From Lumbricus rubellus (lineage: Eukaryota; Annelida; Clitellata; Crassiclitellata; Lumbricidae), in the NCBI GenBank assembly GCA_945859605.1, contig OX243816.1:35292307-35356306 (forward strand): 64,000 bases of DNA, read 5' to 3'. Every line of letters starts with the position of its first letter. Positions within the stretch are counted from its first letter, which is position 1. Of this stretch, positions 1 through 9,365 are shown in pieces. A program made the translations under genes and the position numbers. The notes beneath the pieces were generated by a model. That model saw only the letters and a program-made list of their open reading frames with translations. It was not told the origin of the DNA and made no database searches.

Positions 1-313
1 GAGCTCTCCATATAACGTCATTGATCATGCTGTGTCTTTGGTGTTTCCCGCTTCCTCCTCTGCACACCAATCCATGCAATCCTCTCGCGTCGACATTCCC
101 TCGGCAGAGGTGGCACACATGAGGTTCACAAAGCGACGTTCCTAATCTCACCCCAACTGCAAGACGTATCTCCTCGTCTGAGAGGCGCAGGCCCAGAGCA
201 GTTACCGGAGGTGCTAGCAACCAATCTCCTGCGTGTGGTGCCTGAGAGGCTACGAGGCGAGCCCGGTCAAGTGCTGTATTCGCAGACTCGTTAAGGGTTG
301 TCCATGCCTTTTT
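1..313 (-). mobile_element. REL-endonuclease non-LTR retrotransposon, 5'-truncated copy 0
   Basis: The minus-strand translation aligns to the region before the endonuclease of the full-length element at 5419-8415. It contains APHAGDWL, then LGLRLSDEE, then a Cys/His cluster (CxxC, H, C), then a QRHSMINDV block like RHAVLND. It runs off the left edge of the window. Its truncated 5' end abuts the (TAA)n tail of copy 1, the arrangement seen throughout the clusters. Confidence 0.75.
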
Positions 314-319
314 GATCCA

Positions 320-656
320 CAATTATTATTTTTTTTTTTTTTATTGCCCCGAGGTACATATGATCCCACGGGGACTTACACCCTAATGCTAAAATAAAAA
401 CATCTGGAACGGCACCTAGTCGTCGTTGAAATCCAGTGCAGGAAAAGAGCCGCGGAATGCCACCGCATTAAATCGCTGGATTGTGAGAGAAAGACGTTGA
501 AATAAGTAGGACGTCTCGCGAGCATCTCCAGACATGGCGGTGAGGTTCTGACCCAATGATAAAAGAAAGGTCATGCCTTCATCACTCACCGGACCCATGG
601 TTTCGCAGGCCAGAGGAACAAAGTGGTGGACGGCTGCAAGATGAGTGTACTTTGCG

Positions 657-660
<4 letters not shown>
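320..660 (-). mobile_element. REL-endonuclease non-LTR retrotransposon, 3' fragment (copy 1)
   Basis: The minus strand encodes the C-terminus of the retrotransposon protein (HHFVPLACETMGP, then SGDARETSYLFQRLS, then TIQRFNAVAFRG). It ends with a stop near 418, a short 3' UTR, the conserved hairpin at 347-373, a poly(A) run and TAA units. The 5' truncation point at about 656 abuts an (ATT)n tract that is itself the tail of a neighbouring insertion. The reading frame is open over the retained part. Confidence 0.8.
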
Positions 661-688
<28 letters not shown>

Positions 689-770
689 TTTAAAATTATT
701 ATTATTATTATTATTTTTTTTATTTTTTTTTATTTTATTTTTTTATTTTTTTATTTTTTTATTTTTTTTT

Positions 771-830
771 ATTGCCCCGAGGTATACAGGATCCCTCAGG
801 GACTTATCTACCGCCTAATATAAGGCTTCT
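771..830 (-). mobile_element. Retrotransposon 3' end fragment (copy 2)
   Basis: Only about 55 bp of the element's 3' end is left. It is recognisable by the hairpin at 775-801 (arms CCCTGAGG and CCTCGGGG) followed on the minus strand by an A-rich tail. TTA/ATT tracts flank it. Confidence 0.65.
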
Positions 831-854
831 TATTATTAATATTATCATTAATAT

Positions 855-954
855 TTTTTTTGCCCCGAGGTATTTAGGATCCCTCAGGGACTTATCTCTT
901 AACTAGGCTACTGTTATAAAACCAGTCCGGAATTGTCAGGCCTCGTCTTCAGGG

Positions 955-957
<3 letters not shown>
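855..957 (-). mobile_element. Retrotransposon 3' end fragment (copy 3)
   Basis: About 95 bp of 3' end with the hairpin at 863-889, an A-rich tail, and an ORF remnant reading NPEDEA (compare the C-terminus of copy 11). It is nearly identical to copy 4 and is separated from it by an (ATT)n tract. Confidence 0.65.
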
Positions 958-1013
<56 letters not shown>

Positions 1014-1022
1014 CATTATTAT
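958..1022. repeat. (ATT)n microsatellite
   Basis: About 20 near-perfect ATT units separate retrotransposon fragments copies 3 and 4. On the minus strand this is the TAA tract that normally borders these elements. Confidence 0.9.
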
Positions 1023-1122
1023 TTTTTTTGCTCCGAGGTATTTAGGATCCCTCAGGGACTTTTCTCTTAGCTAGGGTACTGTTATAAAACCAGTCCGGAA
1101 TTGTCAGGCCTCGTCTTCAGGG

Positions 1123-1126
<4 letters not shown>
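1023..1126 (-). mobile_element. Retrotransposon 3' end fragment (copy 4)
   Basis: Near-identical to copy 3, including the same truncation point and the hairpin at 1031-1057. The shared truncation point suggests local duplication rather than independent insertion. Confidence 0.65.
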
Positions 1127-1203
<77 letters not shown>

Positions 1204-1249
1204 GTTGCTGTTGTTGCTGTTATTGTTGTTGTTATTATTATTATTATTA
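1127..1249. repeat. (ATT)n with TTG interruptions
   Basis: A long ATT tract grades through GTT/GCT variants back to ATT and then into a GTG tract. Confidence 0.9.
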
Positions 1250-1449
1250 GTGGTGGTGGTGGTGGTGGTGGTGGTGGTGGTGGTGGTGGTGGTGGTGGTG
1301 GTGGTGGTGGTGGTGGTGGTGGTGGTGGTGGTGGTGGTGGTGGTGGTGGTGGTGGTGGTGGTGGTGGTGGTGGTGGTGGTGGTGGTGGTGGTGGTGGTGG
1401 TGGTGGTGGTGGTGGTGGTGGTGGTGGTGGTGGTGGTGGTGGTGGTGGT
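1250..1449. repeat. (TGG)n microsatellite, about 66 uninterrupted units
   Basis: Two hundred bases of pure GTG/TGG repeat. The long Val and His reading frames over it are artefacts of the repeat. Confidence 0.97.
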
Positions 1450-1597
1450 AGTAGTAGCCTAGGCTAGTAGGCATAGCTAATTGGCATGAATATTAGTTAC
1501 CGGTATGCTTCTTATTAAAAATTATATATATATTTTTATTCTCTCTTGATTTAACAATCCGGTTGACAGACTGCAACCGGTTACAGTGTACAATTAT

Positions 1598-2010
1598 TAG
1601 GGCAGTTCCTAAATCACGAATTCACGGAAATCACGGAAACCGTGAATTTCGCCGTTTGCCGTGAATTTCGTCGTTTGCCGTGATTTTTGCCTTTTGCCGT
1701 GATTTTTCACATTTCAGCACTTTTTTGTAAAAACACTTTAAAAATGGTTGTGAAACACGGCAAAAATGGCGCCGACGACCAAAAATAGCGCGGAACAATT
1801 AAATTAATTTAAGAATTTCTGTTTTGGGGAGTGACAAGTGAAGACTCATTCAAAAATACTTGTTTATGCAACCATTTTTAACGTGTTTTTTTAAAAAAGT
1901 GCTGAAAATGTGAAAAATCACGGAAAATCACGGTTCCGTGAATTTTTCGATTTTTGCAAAAGTGTGCCGTGATTTTTTCACTTTTTGACCGTGATTTAGG
2001 GACTGCCCTA
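1598..2010. mobile_element. hAT-like MITE with 8-bp TSD (ACAATTAT)
   Basis: The ends are inverted: TAGGGCAGTTCCTAAATCAC at the left and GTGATTTAGGGACTGCCCTA at the right. Perfect 8-bp direct repeats ACAATTAT lie at 1590-1597 and 2011-2018. The interior is made of repeated CCGTGAATTT and GTGATTTTT blocks in both orientations. There is no coding capacity. The 8-bp duplication fits hAT-superfamily mobilisation. Confidence 0.88.
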
Positions 2011-2321
2011 ACAATTATGCAATTGAAACAATTTACAGGAACTCAGATTACAGAATACACAAATCTTAACTACACTAACTGAAAAGACAGCCTGCAATAC
2101 AGCCTTCGCTACGATTAGCCTACTAATGAGCGCACTGTTCCAAGTGAACATCCTATTTTCTGCGCTAGGCATACTGATTAGGTGATGACTCTACACAAAG
2201 AAAGAGACGAACAAAGATACATACATAGGCCTATACGCATAGAGAAAAGACACAGACAGGCGGACATGCGCACACGTTTAAGCTGACGAACTGAGTTCAT
2301 GCGGGTACTAGTTCAACTTCT

Positions 2322-2357
2322 TATAAATGGTCGGACCTGACGATCGTTGCTTCAGTC
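2322..2357 (+). promoter_or_regulatory. Core promoter of astacin paralogue 1 (TATA + Inr)
   Basis: TATAAAT at 2322 lies 30 bp before a TCAGTC initiator-like hexamer at 2352. The block GGACCTGACGATCGTTGC between them is shared with the paralogues at 26.3 and 48.0 kb. Confidence 0.7.
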
Positions 2358-2422
2358 GGAAATCATTTCAACTGTTTTCGTTCACACTGCGACTTCCATA
2401 GCAGTCGTTGCTTGCGATCACC

Positions 2423-3064
2423 ATGTGGAACTGCTTAGCAATTTTTCTTTGTGCTACAGTGTTTGTGGCCACGACATATGGTAAACCTTGGAGTGAATAT
2501 AGCGATGCTAAGAAAGAGCGGGTAAAACAATCTACACTGTCTAATACTGTAGTCTAACTGCATCTAAATTAATAATAGGTATTATGGATCTAATATCGCA
2601 AATCAATCAGATGTGAGTACGTTATTAACGAGCAGGATGCAAGGTGTGTCCAATTAAAGGTTTTACATCTCGCTTCATCACCTAGTAGCCTTTAATATTA
2701 TCGTATGCACAGTCTGTCGGTCATGCGACGTGGCGCTGCTTCTCCATGTATACTAGTCCTACTAGAGTGCAGTTCATAACAGCTGTCGCTGAGATTAATA
2801 TTGTATAGTCCTACTACTGGTCGATCTGTTGCCATTGTGCGTTTCCAAATGGAGTAACGAATGCCATACTTACTTAATTACTTTACCTAATACTTACTTG
2901 CTTACTTTCTTTGTGTGATGAAAAAGCCTAATGCATAGGCCTACTTTTAATTTGCATAAACTATATCGTTAATGTAAAGTGTTTGTGGAGCGCAATTTTT
3001 TTAATCTTTCAGATAGAAAAAGAGTATGCCAGAATGCAAGAATATATACAGAGTTTGCACCTGG
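2423..3064 (+). pseudogene. Astacin paralogue 1: signal/propeptide exons only
   Basis: Exon 1 (2423-2521, 33 codons) encodes a hydrophobic signal peptide beginning MWNCLAIFLCATVFVATTYG, close to the first exons of intact genes A and B. Exon 2 (3013-3064) follows a good TTTCAG acceptor, is in phase, and ends in a GTAAGA donor. No exon 3, propeptide-switch exon or catalytic exons are visible before the next paralogue begins near 4514. The downstream intron matches intron 2 of paralogue 2, including a (TCA)n tract. This is most likely a gene fragment left by tandem duplication and deletion. The retained frame is open, so decay is by truncation rather than by stop codons. Confidence 0.7.
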
Positions 3065-3129
3065 GTAAGACTTTTTGGATATCCGCTCACCGCTAATATA
3101 GCGCAACATTCAAAGTTTTCTCACATCAT

Positions 3130-3249
3130 CACCATCATCCTTGTCGTCGCAATTAGTATCGTCAGCACAGCTGCACGGCTATCACCACAACCACCATCGT
3201 GTATTCGTCATCATCAATAACACTGTCATCATCGTCGTCGTCGTCGGCG

Positions 3250-3289
<40 letters not shown>

Positions 3290-3410
3290 GATAAGTCGTC
3301 TTCATCATCGTCATCGCCATCACCATCATCATCATCGCCATTATCGTCATCGCCATCATCGTCATCGTCATCATAATTACCATCATTATCGTCACCATCA
3401 TTATCCTTAT
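3130..3410. repeat. (TCA/TCG)n tract in intron 2 of paralogue 1
   Basis: Imperfect CAT/CGT-rich repeats in the same intron position as the CAT tracts at 11.67 and 27.35 kb. The His- and Asp-rich reading frames here are repeat artefacts. Confidence 0.85.
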
Positions 3411-3875
3411 CAGCTCCCTAACGGGTTTCTTTAACGTGGTCTACAGTTCGACTATGGGTCTCTGTGGGACCTTGACTTCTCGTCCCGTTTGGTCTGCTCC
3501 ATGACTATGAGTATAGGATTGCCTAATTGATATATTCCTGGGCCAGTTAGGACTTAAACTTATACGCTGACTTACTTACTTGACCTTTAAATTTAAAAAA
3601 ATGCAGTCAGCAGCTACTTACGCTTACAAAAAGTATTGTTGTTGAGAAGCAAGGGGACACATTGAACATGTTTTATTATTAGCGTAATTACTACTTGGCA
3701 TACAGCAGTAATAATAATATTCGTTTATGTTAACATTCATTCTGACAAACCGCAGAATGATTACAGGTACAGGTACAGTGAATTGCAAAACGTTATATTA
3801 ATTCAATTATATTATATGACCCTGTGCAACGAGATGTTATCACTTTTTTGGGGCCACCTTGTATGCTGATTTGTT

Positions 3876-4295
3876 CAGTGGCGGATCCAGAACTCTTCCA
3901 AGGGGGGGGGGGGGGCAAAATCTTAGATCTTGAGAGGACGGGACATGTGAATTTTTTTTCGAAATTTCGTTCTTGGTCCAAATAAATCGGTTTTCGGCTG
4001 AGGAAAAAGTACTTTTCATCCGCCGAAAAAGTTGATGACCTTTGTTTTAGTCATCGGTCTTTGGCTGAGAAAAAAAGTACTTTTTCATAGGCCGAAAAAG
4101 TTGATGACCTTTTTTTTAGTCCTCCACTTGAAAATCCAATGAGGGGACGTCCCATGCGCTTTTCAGAATAGGGGGGCAATATGCCATTAACCCATATTCG
4201 TATTGCTAATTTCAGACCAAATGGGGGGCCACGTCCCATGGCAGTTTTAAATGGGGGGCCATGGCCGGATTGGCCCCCCCCTGGATCCGCCCCTG
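3876..4295. mobile_element. hAT-like MITE with 8-bp TSD (GATTTGTT)
   Basis: The left end is CAGTGGCGGATCCAGA and the right end is CTGGATCCGCCCCTG. Perfect GATTTGTT duplications lie at 3868-3875 and 4296-4303. The interior contains the hairpin motif GATGAC...GTCATC (4034-4055), which recurs in other MITEs of this window. It belongs to the same terminal family as the element at 32733. Confidence 0.9.
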
Positions 4296-4591
4296 GATTT
4301 GTTTATGTTACTGGATGAATTATGACATTAGAACTGAGAGACATAGCCTAAAAGGAGTTCTATAGAGTGAACTAATAAGTAACTTACACCCATTGCTAAA
4401 TAATTAATAATGATAATAAGAGATAAACAACCATAGGCGGAGACTTGTTCTAGAATTTGGATGGGAACGGCCAAGCCGCCAAAGGACGATCGTCGCCGAG
4501 ATCGCGACATATCGGTCGGACCTGACGATCGTTGCGTTAGTCGGAAATCATTTCAACTGTTTTCGTTCACACTTCGACTTCCATAGCAGTC

Positions 4592-4592
<1 letters not shown>
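4296..4592 (+). repeat. Duplicated intron block plus promoter/5'UTR of paralogue 2
   Basis: 4304-4510 is one of four diverged copies of an intron block (others near 12.65-13.03, 14.6-14.88 and 15.8-16.08 kb) marked by ACATTAGAACTGA and AGGAGTTCTA. It is followed at 4514-4592 by the conserved promoter/5'UTR block of the astacin paralogues, without a clear TATA box. The block stops at AGCAGTCG, where the TAA-associated retrotransposon cluster begins. The matching sequence resumes near 11004. Confidence 0.7.

Positions 4593-4593
<1 letters not shown>

Positions 4594-4642
<49 letters not shown>
4594..4642. repeat. (TAA)n tract, 5' border of full-length retrotransposon
   Basis: About 16 TAA units directly before the 5' end of the full-length element. 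With the TAA tract at 8479-8534 it brackets the insertion. Confidence 0.95.
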
Positions 4643-4935
4643 TGATCTCTGGAGTGGCCTCCGGTCAAGATGGCGGCTTGTTTTTGTCGGGAAGCTAAAC
4701 TTGGTTTTAATCTCACTTTTTGCACTGTTGGAAGTTGCTTTTGTCGTTGATTTCACGATAGGTTTTCTTCTCTGGCTCTATAGAGCAGACCTGGCAGTTA
4801 TTTACACTTATGTCTCTATTTAGGGGCATCTCGCTAATAGTTCGAAGTTAGCGACCAGACAGACGGCCAGACACGCCCCCCCTGTTTGGTTCCGAGGTGT
4901 CCCGTGTCGTTTAGGCCACTACGCTTGTTTACCGC

Positions 4936-5237
4936 GTTTGCTGTTGAATTTAAGGCTGGCATTCTCACAGGTATTTCGTTGAGTTCTATTTGGGACATAT
5001 ACACGCTGCACTGCTCGTTTGGTGTCGACGTTTGATAGTTTGATAGTTTCCACAGGTATTTCTTTCTTTGAATTCTATGAGTTTATTAGCGTTTGCTGTT
5101 GAACTTAAGGCTGGTATTCTCACAGGTATTTCGTTGAGTTCTATTTGGCGCATATACACGCTGCACTGCTCGTTTGTTTTCGACGTTTGATAGTTTCCAC
5201 ATGTATTTCTCTCTTTGAATTCTATGAGTTTATTAGG
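4936..5237 (+). repeat. Two ~150-bp tandem repeats in the retrotransposon 5' UTR
   Basis: The units at about 4936-5090 and 5091-5237 share GCGTTTGCTGTTGAA, ATTCTCACAGGTATTTCG, ACACGCTGCACTGCTCGTTTG and GAATTCTATGAGTTTATTA, with scattered substitutions. Tandem repeats in a non-LTR 5' UTR often carry promoter activity; here that is inference. Confidence 0.85.
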
Positions 5238-5418
5238 TCATTCACGGTGCATTGTTTGTTTTGGGTCAGCTGTTTTCGACGTCTGAATGTCTGATAGATA
5301 TTTCTTACCCGAGTTGCAGTAAATTTCACGAGCAGTTTGCTCGATATTTAACCTTAATATATAGACTATGTGCGACCCAGACAATGATAAGTTTCGTTTC
5401 TGGGTCAGCTTAAGATAA

Positions 5419-8415
5419 ATGGATGGTCCGTCTGTGAGCGGGTCTCAATCTCAGACCGCTGCTTCACAGAAGGCGAGGGGTACTTGCAGCATTTGTGGGA
5501 CCATTAGGCAGCTACATAACAAGGATGGAAGGGTCCATCTTCACGGCCCACGCCAGAATCCATGCCCGGGGTCTCACAAACCCCCTAGGGAAAACACTGC
5601 CACTGACACGGTCTCGGATGCTCGGAGTGCTCAGTCTGCAGATCCATCTGTACCTCAGCCACCCAACACTGCGGAGTTGGCAGAAGATGTGGACGGCCTT
5701 GGGTCTGGGGGAAGAATCCCCCATCCAGTGCTGAAAAACAGACTGCTCAAGCATGTTCCTAAGGCGGCCAGACCAGCAGTAGGCAGACTGCTGACATCGG
5801 TCATCAATAAGATCATTTCAGACCCTCGTAACCCCCTCCACTGGAAAATTCTGATCGCTTTTGGAGCTCTCATTTTAGAGCAGCCGGTTAGAGGCGGCAA
5901 ACGTCACAACCTAACCTCAACTATTAAAGGTCGAGTCGAGAACTTCTCGACGATTTGGCCTCTCAAGATAGATGACTTGTTCGCACCAGACATGTCACAC
6001 CCCAGGACCGCTGCCCAAAGTGTTCATAGGGTTGATGATCAGGAAATAATAGCGGCAGCGGTATCTTCTAAGCTGGAAGATGGTAATATAAAAGCAGCGG
6101 TCAGAATCCTGTGTTCAGAGGATAAACCAGTCCCAAATAATCTCGACACTCTGGAAGAATTAAGCTCCAAACACCCACACCATCCTCCTGATCGACCAAT
6201 TATACCGATGGAAACCCCAGTACCTCCACTTCAAACCACTGAGGAGGAAGTGCGCATACACATCCGTTCCTTTCCAGCAGGTTCATCTGGGGGACCCGAC
6301 GGTCTTAGACCCCAACATTTGCTAGACTTGACAAATTGCAAAGACATTGGCCCCGAACTGATCTCAGCGATCACAGCCCTTGTTAATTTGCTACTGGCTG
6401 GAATTTGCCCCAACGAAGTCCGTTCGACTCTTTTTGGTGGTACACTGTTTGCCCTCCGGAAAAAGTCCGGAGGACTACGACCTATCGTTATAGGTTATTG
6501 CTGGCGTAGGTTGAGTTCCAAGTGCGCGAACACTTTCGCGCTCCCAAGAGTTTCAACCTATTTTTCTCATAAACAAGTGGGGGTGGGCACTCCTGGGGGA
6601 TGCGAAGCAGCTGTCCATACAGTCAGGCGATTCATAAACAAGATGGAAGAAGGTTCAATAGTTGTAAAACTTGATTTCTCTAACGCATTCAATAGCTTAT
6701 ACAGAGACCGAATGTTGTCCTCAGTACTTGACACTTTACCTGAACTTTTACCATACTGTAATCTGGCTTACGCAGAAACTTCTGACCTAAAGTTCGGTCG
6801 TTTTTCTCTACGGTCCGAAGTGGGCCCGCAGCAAGGCGATCCCCTCGGTCCGCTGCTTTTTTGTCTCCCGTTGCAAGCGATATTACTGAACTTGTGCTCC
6901 CCTATGGTTCTAGGTTATCTCGATGATGTTACCTTGGGAGGGGCGGCAGCGGGGGTGGCTGCCGACGTTGAGACTATCGAACGTGAGTGCATGGAACTGG
7001 GGTTGTCCCTAAACCATGCGAAATGCGAAGTAATAACGCACTCCATTGTCTCACAGCTACCTGAACCGCTCAGTCGCTTTTCAGTTACTGCACCGGAGAA
7101 AGCCGTTCTTCTTGGTGCTCCACTTTCCACGTTGGACGCACTCACGGCCTGTCTTGAAAAAAGATGCTCTGAGTTTTCTCTGGCACTGTCCAGATTGGTA
7201 AGCGTCACTAAACACGACGCTCTCATTCTACTGAGATGTTCACTCAGCTCCCCCAAGCTGATGCACATCCTCCGTTGCGGTCCTTGTTCGGACCATCCTC
7301 TTCTTGAACAATATGATTCTCTGTTGAGAACTGGTCTCTGTTCGATTTTGAATCTTTCGCTGACAGATGATCAATGGTTGCAGGCCACCCTCCCTGTCAA
7401 AGCTGGTGGTCTGGGTATCCGCAGGGTATCCTCGCTTGCGCTTCCTGCCTTTTTGGCCTCCGCTGCAGGTACCCTCGCCCTCCAAACCTCCATGCTGAGC
7501 AACGTGAAGATGGAAACAGACCAACATTTTTCTACCTCGTTTGAGCATTGGTGCTTAAAATATCCTACATACTGTACTGATGGAGAACTCTCTCACAGGC
7601 AGTCCTTCTGGGACAAACCGGTTATTGCAGAATCAATAGCCGAGCTTGACCACTTTCACACCAGTGATTACCACCAAGCACGTTTGAAGGCAGTCTCAGC
7701 ACCTCATGCAGGTGACTGGCTGTTTGCCTTGCCCATAAGCACATGCGGTCTCAGGCTGGATGACGAGGCGGTTAGGATAGCGGTGGGCCTCCGTCTAGGT
7801 GCCGTCATTTGTCATCCACACAGCTGCCCGTGTGGCACTCTTGTGACCGCTGAAGGATCGCACGGCCTCTCGTGCCGTCTTGGCCCTGGTCGTCAGGCCC
7901 GACATGCGGTCCTAAATGACCTAATCTGCAGGGGCCTTGTTCAGGCAGGCATTCCGGCAGTTAAGGAACCACCTGGTTTGTCAAGGTCGGATGGCAAAAG
8001 ACCAGACGGCCTTACACTGATTCCCTGGCGCTCAGGTCGTTGTTTGACCTGGGACGTTACAGTGGCAGATACTGTGGCTACCTCTTATCTAGCCACAACC
8101 TCCATTCGGATGGGTGGCGCTGCGGAACTGGCTGAAGCCAGGAAAAATACAAAATATGCACAACTGATGCAAACCTACCACTTTGTCCCATTGGCTTTTG
8201 AAACAATGGGGCCAATTAACGCCAAGGGACAGGCATTTCTCGCCGACCTGGGTCGTCTCTTGAGCCAAATTTCAGGCGACGCAAGAGAAACAAGCTTCTT
8301 GTTTCAACGCCTGTCTGTCACCATTCAGCGTTTTAATGCTGTTGCCTTCCACAGCACTTTTGTTCTTCCTGATCTTGACATGGATGGCCACTCCAGAGTT
8401 AAAATTGCTTATTAA
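5419..8415 (+). CDS. Retrotransposon polyprotein: zinc finger, reverse transcriptase, REL endonuclease
   Basis: A single uninterrupted 998-aa ORF. A CCHC-type zinc finger (C23, C26, H42, C49) sits at the N-terminus. The reverse transcriptase spans roughly residues 280-560: motif A LDFSNAF with catalytic D419, a QQGDPLGP block, and motif C YLDD at 500-503 (YLDD rather than the usual FADD). The C-terminus has a Cys/His cluster (C803, C805, H815, C819) followed by a PD-(D/E)xK-like nuclease: PDG at 862-864 and WDVTV with D879. This order (RT, then CCHC, then restriction-like endonuclease) is typical of site-preferring non-LTR elements of the R2/R4/Dong type. The ATG at 5419 is the first in frame and gives the conserved N-terminal finger. 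The protein is expected to nick target DNA and prime reverse transcription there. All recognisable catalytic residues are present. Confidence 0.93.
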   Translation: MDGPSVSGSQSQTAASQKARGTCSICGTIRQLHNKDGRVHLHGPRQNPCPGSHKPPRENTATDTVSDARSAQSADPSVPQPPNTAELAEDVDGLGSGGRIPHPVLKNRLLKHVPKAARPAVGRLLTSVINKIISDPRNPLHWKILIAFGALILEQPVRGGKRHNLTSTIKGRVENFSTIWPLKIDDLFAPDMSHPRTAAQSVHRVDDQEIIAAAVSSKLEDGNIKAAVRILCSEDKPVPNNLDTLEELSSKHPHHPPDRPIIPMETPVPPLQTTEEEVRIHIRSFPAGSSGGPDGLRPQHLLDLTNCKDIGPELISAITALVNLLLAGICPNEVRSTLFGGTLFALRKKSGGLRPIVIGYCWRRLSSKCANTFALPRVSTYFSHKQVGVGTPGGCEAAVHTVRRFINKMEEGSIVVKLDFSNAFNSLYRDRMLSSVLDTLPELLPYCNLAYAETSDLKFGRFSLRSEVGPQQGDPLGPLLFCLPLQAILLNLCSPMVLGYLDDVTLGGAAAGVAADVETIERECMELGLSLNHAKCEVITHSIVSQLPEPLSRFSVTAPEKAVLLGAPLSTLDALTACLEKRCSEFSLALSRLVSVTKHDALILLRCSLSSPKLMHILRCGPCSDHPLLEQYDSLLRTGLCSILNLSLTDDQWLQATLPVKAGGLGIRRVSSLALPAFLASAAGTLALQTSMLSNVKMETDQHFSTSFEHWCLKYPTYCTDGELSHRQSFWDKPVIAESIAELDHFHTSDYHQARLKAVSAPHAGDWLFALPISTCGLRLDDEAVRIAVGLRLGAVICHPHSCPCGTLVTAEGSHGLSCRLGPGRQARHAVLNDLICRGLVQAGIPAVKEPPGLSRSDGKRPDGLTLIPWRSGRCLTWDVTVADTVATSYLATTSIRMGGAAELAEARKNTKYAQLMQTYHFVPLAFETMGPINAKGQAFLADLGRLLSQISGDARETSFLFQRLSVTIQRFNAVAFHSTFVLPDLDMDGHSRVKIAY

Positions 8416-8424
8416 TATCTGACA

Positions 8425-8446
8425 CCTGAGGGATTATAGGTACCTC

Positions 8447-8449
<3 letters not shown>
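8425..8449 (+). promoter_or_regulatory. Conserved 3'-end RNA hairpin of the retrotransposon
   Basis: CCTGAGG (8425-8431) can pair over all 7 positions (one G-U) with CCTCGGG (8443-8449), leaving an 11-nt loop, just before the A/TAA tail. The same structure occurs at 347-373, 775-801, 863-889, 1031-1057 and 10826-10850. It is a plausible reverse-transcriptase recognition element. Confidence 0.7.
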
Positions 8450-8534
<85 letters not shown>

Positions 8535-8535
<1 letters not shown>

Positions 8536-8734
8536 TTAAGATTTTGCTGTTTCCGGCGATCCAAGGGAGATGCCTACCTCTTCCAGAGGATTTCAATTTG
8601 CACACAGCGTTTCAACGCCGTTGCTTTCAGAGGAACCTTTGCGTCACATCCCGGGGACGAGAACAATGCGCTCTATGCTTGAACACAATCATTTCTGTTT
8701 TTAGTTTTATTTTCGGTTTGAGTGTTTTTTCAGA

Positions 8735-8738
<4 letters not shown>
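8535..8738 (+). mobile_element. REL retrotransposon 3' fragment (copy 6)
   Basis: It encodes the terminal segment SGDPRE, then after a frameshift YLFQRISICTQRFNAVAFRG, followed by a stop and a different 3' UTR without the hairpin. TAA tracts bound it on both sides. Confidence 0.75.

Positions 8739-8790
<52 letters not shown>
8739..8790. repeat. (TAA)n tract
   Basis: About 17 TAA units form the tail of copy 6 and the 5' border of copy 7. Confidence 0.95.
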
Positions 8791-8792
<2 letters not shown>

Positions 8793-9060
8793 TATTTAAT
8801 AATTTATATCGCGAGTTCATTGAGGACCTAGGTCATCGGCTGACTACCGCCACGGGCGACCCTCGGGAGTCTACATATATTTTTCAGCGCTTATCCATCT
8901 GCACACAACGCTACAACGCAATAGCTTTTAGAGGGACTTTTATTCACGACACCGGTGACGAGGACCAAGAACAATAGTAGCAATTATCACTCTTCGGAGT
9001 TGTTGTTATTTAGGAAGTTGTCTATTTTGCAATAAATGAAGTTGATCATAATAAAAAATA
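8791..9060 (+). mobile_element. REL retrotransposon 3' fragment (copy 7)
   Basis: It reads EFIEDLGHRL, then TGDPRESTYIFQRLSICTQR and YNAIAFRGTF, and ends in a stop at about 8976. The 3' UTR is AT-rich and has no hairpin. An inverted-terminal-repeat element (9061-9275) follows in its tail. Confidence 0.75.
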
Positions 9061-9275
9061 TGGTACATATGGGTTATCTACCCCGATTTATTTTGACACA
9101 GTGTCTTTTGCCATGAATCGACCAGTTTCTAATGGCTAAACTAACCCTAACACTAACCCTAACCGACCCTCACGATGCCTAACCTGAGCCCTAACCGACC
9201 CTCACGGAAAAGACGTGGAATGACAACGCTGAAAAAATAAAAAAATAAATCGGGGTAGATAACCCATAAGTACCA
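9061..9275. mobile_element. Short element with ~35-bp inverted termini
   Basis: The left end TGGTACATATGGGTTATCTA and the right end TAGATAACCCATAAGTACCA are inverted, and the similarity extends through CCCCGATTTATTT. No clear target duplication could be fixed because the flanks are A-rich. The interior holds a few CTAACCC units. Confidence 0.75.
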
Positions 9276-9365
9276 AAAATATTAAAAAAATAATAGTAAT
9301 GAGAACCCCGAGATCCCAGCTTTTTATTCCAGCGTATTTCCATGACTAGGCCTACATGTATATAA

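Larger units (their letters stand above)
4643..8534 (+). mobile_element. Full-length REL-endonuclease non-LTR retrotransposon in (TAA)n
   Basis: The order is a 776-bp 5' UTR, a single ORF (5419-8415), a 35-bp 3' UTR with a hairpin, about 29 A residues and then (TAA)n. TAA tracts on both sides show insertion into, or generation of, a TAA microsatellite. The known Dong/R4 group of non-LTR elements also targets TAA repeats and uses a restriction-like endonuclease, so this element is assigned there or to a related lineage. The intact ORF indicates a recent insertion. It sits in the 5' UTR of astacin paralogue 2. Confidence 0.88.

Noticed and set aside
1202..1474. Long poly-Val and poly-His reading frames
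   Set aside because: They are translations of the pure TGG repeat.
5495..7548. Several 60-117-codon frames on both strands within 5495-7548
   Set aside because: They are shadows of the 998-codon retrotransposon ORF.
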